Origin: an uncultured Verrucomicrobia subdivision 3 bacterium
Lineage (GTDB): Bacteria; Verrucomicrobiota; Verrucomicrobiae; Limisphaerales; UBA11358
DNA length: 64,000 nucleotides
Assembly (NCBI GenBank): GCA_903847285.1
Contig: CAINDH010000136.1
Location: 1-64,000 of the forward strand
Reading direction: 5' to 3'
The position numbers were made by a program, and so were the translations under genes. Shown piece after piece: positions 59,777 through 64,000 of this stretch. The number at the start of each line of letters is the position of its first letter. Position 1 is the stretch's first letter. Below the pieces are notes generated by a model. It searched no databases, was not told where the DNA came from, and saw only the letters and a program-made list of their open reading frames with translations.

Positions 59777-60589
59777 ATGAACACCAGCCGAAATTTCCTC
59801 ATCATTCTCGCTGCTTTTGGAGTATCACTCTTCGCAGGCTGCTCCAGCAAAAACTCCGGCGCGGCGCAGGGCTACATTGAGGGCGAATACGTTTACGTCG
59901 CCGCTCCGCTGGGCGGCGCGCTCGCAAATCTAGCCGTGGCGCGTGGCGATACCGTGAAAGCCGGACAGTTGCTCTTTGAATTGGAGCACGGTTCCGAAGC
60001 GGCCGCGCTGGAGCAGGCGGAAAAAAATCTAGTGGCGGCGAAAACCACTTTGGGTTTGGCCGAGGCAAATTTTCAACGGCGCAAAGAACTGCGTGAAAGT
60101 CCGTCGGCCATCGTCTCCGCCGAGGAACTTGAACGCGCCCGCGCTGACCGCGACGCTTCAGCCGCACAAGCCGCCAGCCAGCAGGCTGCTTTCGACAAAG
60201 CCAAGTGGTCATTAGACCAAAAGCAGCAATTCGCCCCTGCAGATGCGATCGTGCATGACACGTTGTATCGCCAAGGAGAATTTGTTGCGGCAGGCAATCC
60301 CGTCATCTCTTTGCTGCCGCCGGCGAATCTGAAAGTCCGGTTCTTTGTGCCACAGGAAAAACTGGCGCAGCTCAAAGCGGGTGGAATCGTTTCCGTGCAA
60401 TGCGACGGCGCGGCGAAACCGTTCAGCGCCAAAGTGAATTATATCGCCACGCAAGCCGAATACACGCCGCCGGTGATTTACAGTCGCGAGACGCGCGCGA
60501 ATCTCGTCTTCATGATTGAGGCAAAATTTTCTCCGGCAGACGCGGCGGAGCTGCGCCCCGGTCAGCCAGTGGACGTCAAATTTCAGTGA
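59777..60589 (+). CDS. HlyD-family membrane-fusion lipoprotein
   Basis: This 270-residue periplasmic adaptor has a signal peptide with lipobox LFAGC (MNTSRNFLIILAAFGVSLFAGC). It has a biotinyl-lipoyl-like segment (EGEYVYVAAPLGGALANLAVARGDTVKAGQLLFELE), a helical hairpin (EQAEKNLVAAKTTLGLAEANFQRRKEL...LERARADRDASAAQAASQQAAFDKA), the second lipoyl half (APADAIVHDTLYRQGEFVAAGNPVISLLPP) and a beta-barrel domain. It is of YbhG type and starts the adaptor-ATPase-permease operon. Its stop overlaps the next gene's GTG/ATG region. It links the ABC permease to the TolC-family channel encoded on the opposite strand. Confidence 0.92.
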   Translation: MNTSRNFLIILAAFGVSLFAGCSSKNSGAAQGYIEGEYVYVAAPLGGALANLAVARGDTVKAGQLLFELEHGSEAAALEQAEKNLVAAKTTLGLAEANFQRRKELRESPSAIVSAEELERARADRDASAAQAASQQAAFDKAKWSLDQKQQFAPADAIVHDTLYRQGEFVAAGNPVISLLPPANLKVRFFVPQEKLAQLKAGGIVSVQCDGAAKPFSAKVNYIATQAEYTPPVIYSRETRANLVFMIEAKFSPADAAELRPGQPVDVKFQ

Positions 60590-60591
60590 GC

Positions 60592-61518
60592 ATGAGCGCG
60601 AATGAATTCGCCATCGACGTTCGCGGCGTCACGAAAAAATTCGGCGCACGCACGGTCGTCAATGACATCGCCATGCAGGTGCGGCCCGGCGAGATTTACG
60701 GCTTCCTCGGCCCGAACGGCAGCGGCAAGACGACGTTTCTGCGTATGCTCTGCGGCCTTCTCACGCCTGACGGCGGCGAAGGCCAGTGCCTTGGTCTGGA
60801 TTTCCGCCGCGAATCCGCCGAGATCAAAAAACGCGTCGGCTACATGACGCAAAAATTTTCTTTCTACGACGACCTAACCATCGAGGAGAATCTGGATTTC
60901 ATCGCGCGGCTTTATGAGATTTCAGAGCGGAAAACTGCCGTGCAAAAAAGTCTTGAGCGGCTCGGCATGCTGGAGAGGCGCAAGCAACTTGCCGGCACGT
61001 TATCCGGCGGCTGGAAACAGCGGCTCGCACTGGCGGCCTGCCTCATCCACAAACCACAATTACTGTTGCTAGACGAACCGACGGCTGGCGTTGACCCGAA
61101 AGCGCGGCGTGATTTCTGGGAGGAGATCCACAAGCTGGCCGCCGAAGGGTTGACGGTGCTCATCACGACGCATTACATGGACGAGGCGTCGCGCTGCCAT
61201 CGCCTAGCCTATATCGCCTACGGCAACCTGCTCGCGAGCGGGACGGTGGACGAAGTTGTGAAAGCCGGTGGTCTCGCGACGTGGGAAGTTTCCGGGAACG
61301 AATTGGCGGCGCTCGCAGACAAACTTCGCGGCCTGCCGGGCGTGGAACAGGTCGTCGCGTTCGGCACTACGCTGCACGTCAGCGGACGCGATGCGGAAAA
61401 ATTGCGCGTGAGCGTAACGCCGTTCATGACCAACGGACATCTCTGGACCAAAATTGAATCAGGCTTGGAAGACGTGTTCATAAGCCTGATGGAAACCGCG
61501 AAGGACAATTTCTCGTGA
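60592..61518 (+). CDS. ABC-2 type transporter ATP-binding protein
   Basis: This 308-residue ATPase has Walker A GPNGSGKTT (residues 40-48), a Q-loop in MTQKFSFYDDLTIEENLDF, signature LSGGWKQRLALAA, Walker B LLLLDEPTAGVDP and H-loop TTHYMDEA. The C-terminal roughly 80 residues form a regulatory extension typical of CcmA/DrrA-like subunits. I prefer ATG 60592, 2 bp after the adaptor stop; GTG 60586 overlaps that stop and would add two residues. It has a single ATPase domain, unlike the double-domain YbhF. It energises the permease encoded next. Confidence 0.95.
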   Translation: MSANEFAIDVRGVTKKFGARTVVNDIAMQVRPGEIYGFLGPNGSGKTTFLRMLCGLLTPDGGEGQCLGLDFRRESAEIKKRVGYMTQKFSFYDDLTIEENLDFIARLYEISERKTAVQKSLERLGMLERRKQLAGTLSGGWKQRLALAACLIHKPQLLLLDEPTAGVDPKARRDFWEEIHKLAAEGLTVLITTHYMDEASRCHRLAYIAYGNLLASGTVDEVVKAGGLATWEVSGNELAALADKLRGLPGVEQVVAFGTTLHVSGRDAEKLRVSVTPFMTNGHLWTKIESGLEDVFISLMETAKDNFS

Positions 61519-62645
61519 GCTTCAACTTCTACCGCTTTTGGGCCATCGTCGCGAAGGAGTTCATCCAGATGCGGAGGGATCGTCTCACGTTCGGCATGAT
61601 GATCGGCGTGCCGATGATGCAGCTCATCCTCTTCGGCTTCGCCATCAATTCGAACCCGAAGCATCTGCCCACGGCGGTTTACGCGGCTGACAGCAGTCCG
61701 TTCTCGCGCACGCTCATCTGGGGCTTGCGCAACAGCAGTTACTTCGACATCACGCGCGAGGCGCACAGCGCGGCGGAGATACATACGTTGCTCGCCGAGA
61801 ACGACGTTCAATTCGCGCTTACCATCCCGGTGGATTTTTCGCGCGACTTGTTGCGCGGTGAAAAGCCTAAGCTACTGCTCGAAGCGGATGCAACCGATCC
61901 CGGCGCGGTCGGCTTCGCAACGGCGGCAGTGAATCAACTGGCTTCCACCATTGTGAACCGCGATCTCACCGGGCCGCTGGCGAAATTGCGCGCGTCCGCG
62001 CCGCCATTCAATCTCGTCACGCACCAGCACTACAATCCCGAGAGCATCAGCCAATACAACATTGTCCCCGGACTCATGGGCGTGATGCTGACGATGACGA
62101 TGGTGATGATCACCGCGCTCGCCATCACGCGTGAACGCGAGCGCGGCACGATGGAAAATCTGCTTTCGACTCCGGCGCATCCGGGCGAGGTGCTCATCGG
62201 AAAAATCATCCCCTACATCACCGTCGGGTATGTCCAGATCACGCTGATTTTGGTCGCAGCGAAACTGGTGTTCGGCGTGCCGATGGTAGGCAGCGTGCCG
62301 TTGCTGCTGGTGCTGGCGCTGCTGTTCATCATGGCGAACCTCGCCATGGGCATCACGTTCTCGACGATCGCCAAGAACCAGCTTCAGGCGATGCAGATGG
62401 CGATGTTTTTCTTCCTGCCGTCCATGCTTCTGTCCGGCTATATGTTTCCGTTTCGCGGGATGCCGCCGTGGGCGCAGCACATCGGCGAATGCCTACCCAT
62501 TACGCATTTTCTCCGCATCGTGCGCGGCATTTTGCTGAAGGGAAATGGAATCACCGAATGTGCGCCGGACTTGTGGCCGATCGCGTTGTTCCTCGTGGTG
62601 ATGCTGACGCTCGGCATCAAACGCTACCGGCAGACGTTGGATTGA
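61515..62645 (+). CDS. ABC-2 type permease
   Basis: This 376-residue inner-membrane subunit of the YbhS/YbhR type has an N-terminal helix (RLTFGMMIGVPMMQLILFGFAI), a large periplasmic domain (residues about 45-180), then five helices including VPGLMGVMLTMTMVMITALAITRERERGTMENLLSTP, the conserved ABC-2 motif. The GTG start at 61515 overlaps the ATPase stop (GTGA), so the two are coupled. One permease gene is present, so the transporter is probably a homodimer. It converges on the next gene with a 30-bp gap. Confidence 0.94.
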   Translation: MSFNFYRFWAIVAKEFIQMRRDRLTFGMMIGVPMMQLILFGFAINSNPKHLPTAVYAADSSPFSRTLIWGLRNSSYFDITREAHSAAEIHTLLAENDVQFALTIPVDFSRDLLRGEKPKLLLEADATDPGAVGFATAAVNQLASTIVNRDLTGPLAKLRASAPPFNLVTHQHYNPESISQYNIVPGLMGVMLTMTMVMITALAITRERERGTMENLLSTPAHPGEVLIGKIIPYITVGYVQITLILVAAKLVFGVPMVGSVPLLLVLALLFIMANLAMGITFSTIAKNQLQAMQMAMFFFLPSMLLSGYMFPFRGMPPWAQHIGECLPITHFLRIVRGILLKGNGITECAPDLWPIALFLVVMLTLGIKRYRQTLD

Positions 62646-62675
62646 GTGGCGTTGCGACGCTCTACCGAGACGCCG

Positions 62676-63095
62676 CTATACCGATGTTTGCGCCCGCAAT
62701 AATTTCATCGTCGTGACGTGTGCAAAAAGCACATCGGGATCTCGCTGCAACACTTCATCGTATTGGCGGGAGAAACCCTCACCGGTTTCCGTCGGCGTCA
62801 GTAACGTTTTAGTTTGCTGTAACAGCGTGTTCACGGCGGCCACGGTCAACGGCTCTTTCGCATCCAGCAGCGCATCCACATCCGCCAGCAGATGTGTGAC
62901 CGGCGCAAGCCAGGCGAACCACGGGTCGCTGGTAAGTAGGCTCAAAAAATCGTAGGCAGAAAGCGTGCGGCCAAAACTTTCCTCGTAGCTCTTGCGCTCG
63001 GAGTCGAGCAGGGTTTTGTGCAGCTGCATCAGCGCCTCACGCAGTTCGGCGAGGCGAGGCCGGAGTCCGGCGGAGGGAGAATTTAAATCAGCCAT
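62676..63095 (-). CDS. Small helical protein of unknown function
   Basis: This 139-residue cytoplasmic protein is predicted to be mostly helical. It has a leucine-rich N-terminal helix (LRPRLAELREALMQLHKTLLDSERKSYEESFG) and a YDFLSLLTSDPWFAWLAPVTHLLADVDALLD core. This resembles an uncharacterised family seen in several phyla with a conserved DPWFAWL motif. I chose ATG 63095 (MADLNSPS); the longer open frame upstream crosses into the opgG promoter region. It is divergent from opgG with 127 bp between. Confidence 0.72.
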   Translation of the reverse strand: MADLNSPSAGLRPRLAELREALMQLHKTLLDSERKSYEESFGRTLSAYDFLSLLTSDPWFAWLAPVTHLLADVDALLDAKEPLTVAAVNTLLQQTKTLLTPTETGEGFSRQYDEVLQRDPDVLFAHVTTMKLLRAQTSV

Positions 63096-63222
63096 TTGCG
63101 GGCGATTTTTAGCACAACCATCGGGTCGCGGCAAAGTTTGGATTGACAATTTTTCCGCTGCCATTCTTCCGCTGGCCGCGCCACGCTTGCAAATTGCGCC
63201 GGTTTGGTTTCTCCTGATTGAA

Positions 63223-64000
63223 ATGTGGCGAGCCCTTGGCCTGTTGCTAATCATCAGAAGTCTTCTGCCGGTGTCGGTGACCTTTGGCGCGGAAACCGCC
63301 GAGGTCAACCTTGACTATGTGGCGCAGCGCGCCTTGGACCGCGCCCGCGCGCCGTTCCGCTCGCCGCATGTCGAGCTGCCGTCCGTCCTGCGCCCCGACA
63401 ATCTCGACTACGACAAATACCGGCGCATCGAGTTTCGTCATGACCGCGCGCTCTGGGCCGCCGCCGGTCTGCCGTTCCGCGCCGAATTTTTTCATCCTGG
63501 TTACATCTATCACGAGCCGATTCACGTCAACGAGTTCACCCCTACGCACACGCAGCCCATCCGCTTCGTGCAGGATTTTTTCAATTACCACACGCTGAAC
63601 ATCGCCAAGCAAATTCCCGTGGACTCGGGATACGCCGGCTTCCGTATTCTGAATGAACTGAACGGTGAGAATCGTTGGGATGAAGTCGGTTCGTTTCTTG
63701 GCGCGAGTTATTTTCGGTTGCTCGGAAAAAATCTCCGCTACGGCGAATCCGCGCGCGGGCTGGCACTCGACTCCGGCGAGACGGATCGCGCGGAGGAGTT
63801 TCCCATCTTCACCGACTGGTGGCTCGGCAAGCCGAACGCTGGCGACGACTCCCTGCACCTCTTCGCAATTCTCGACAGCGTGAGTTGCTGCGGCGCGTAT
63901 GAATTTTACATCCACCCCGGTGAGACGACCACGGCGAGCATCAAAAGCATTTTGTATTTCCGCACCACAAACAATGTCGCCGCTACTAGCAAAAATAAAA
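63223..64000 (+). CDS. opgG: Periplasmic glucan biosynthesis protein OpgG/MdoG (3' end beyond window)
   Basis: The first 259 residues of an OpgG/MdoG-type protein, which acts in the periplasm in synthesis of osmoregulated beta-glucans, are present; the frame is open at 64000. The N-terminus MWRALGLLLIIRSLLPVSVTFGAE is a signal peptide. Family stretches include YDKYRRIEFRHDRALW, FRAEFFHPGYIYHEPIHVNEF, SGYAGFRILNELN, SFLGASYFRLLGKNLRYGESARGLALDSGE, EEFPIFTDWWLGKP and FAILDSVSCCGAYEFYIHPGE. The start ATG 63223 is the only one that gives a complete signal peptide. opgH would be expected downstream. OpgD is the main alternative. Confidence 0.9.
   Translation, partial: MWRALGLLLIIRSLLPVSVTFGAETAEVNLDYVAQRALDRARAPFRSPHVELPSVLRPDNLDYDKYRRIEFRHDRALWAAAGLPFRAEFFHPGYIYHEPIHVNEFTPTHTQPIRFVQDFFNYHTLNIAKQIPVDSGYAGFRILNELNGENRWDEVGSFLGASYFRLLGKNLRYGESARGLALDSGETDRAEEFPIFTDWWLGKPNAGDDSLHLFAILDSVSCCGAYEFYIHPGETTTASIKSILYFRTTNNVAATSKNK

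Overview
The window looks like a chromosomal segment of a Verrucomicrobiota bacterium, most likely of the Pedosphaera/Limisphaera type (subdivision 3). This is an inference. It rests on very large secreted proteins built from autotransporter-type beta-strand repeats and Ig-like domains that end in a Phe/Tyr-Tyr-Arg...Phe-Pro tail, on an ECF sigma factor paired with a Ser/Thr kinase, on DUF3570/DUF4266 proteins, and on the overall gene style. Coding is dense, moderately GC-rich, and organised in short operons with many ATGA overlaps. Layout: 1-1373 holds a Fur/PerR-type regulator followed by sufB (cut by the window start), with a perfect 19-bp Per-box palindrome in front. 1747-13224 is a co-directional catabolic cluster: an Asp-box (sialidase-like) secreted protein, an SSS-type sodium symporter, an iron alcohol dehydrogenase, a DapA-family lyase, a PdxA-family dehydrogenase, a DUF1537 four-carbon acid sugar kinase, an AraC regulator and a GH2 glycosidase. 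The kinase/PdxA pair is the known route that converts C4 sugar acids to dihydroxyacetone phosphate. tRNA-Tyr(GUA), with its promoter and terminator, follows at 13284-13369. 13766-35385 is an accessory surface-protein region: a 1638-aa esterase with eight Ig domains, two autotransporter-repeat proteins (about 933 and 2462 aa) that share a nearly identical 3' cassette of about 870 bp, an M20 peptidase on the other strand, an ECF sigma factor plus Ser/Thr kinase, and a decayed pseudogene of the same surface family. 35681-41386 is a five-gene run: DUF3570 outer-membrane protein, TlpA-like thioredoxin, tiny DUF4266 lipoprotein ending GGGGCGCN, DsbD-like electron-transfer protein and an Ig-domain protein. 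It is the best candidate here for a poorly described extracytoplasmic redox system. 41712-53069 carries a cyclic-nucleotide-binding-domain protein, a metallophosphoesterase, an NlpC/P60-like lipoprotein, ribD, a compact transcription unit encoding a possible 36-aa peptide, a fused GH13-GH133 glycogen debranching enzyme, and a TPR-MshEN protein with a PilB/GspE ATPase. 53337-57627 (minus strand) has a secreted protein of unknown function, an FmdB zinc ribbon, a TPR membrane protein, a 51-aa zinc-ribbon gene and trpE. 57688-62645 is a CecR-type TetR regulator with tolC on one strand and a lipoprotein adaptor, ABC ATPase and ABC permease on the other, with a 16-bp palindrome between them. The window ends in opgG (cut by the window end). 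Recurrent themes are mosaic exchange among surface proteins (shared 3' cassette, a recurring GFFSGDEN module, a shared C-terminal tail), heptanucleotide arrays inside coding genes, and several short inverted-repeat elements between genes. I found no CRISPR array, IS element, rRNA operon or prophage.
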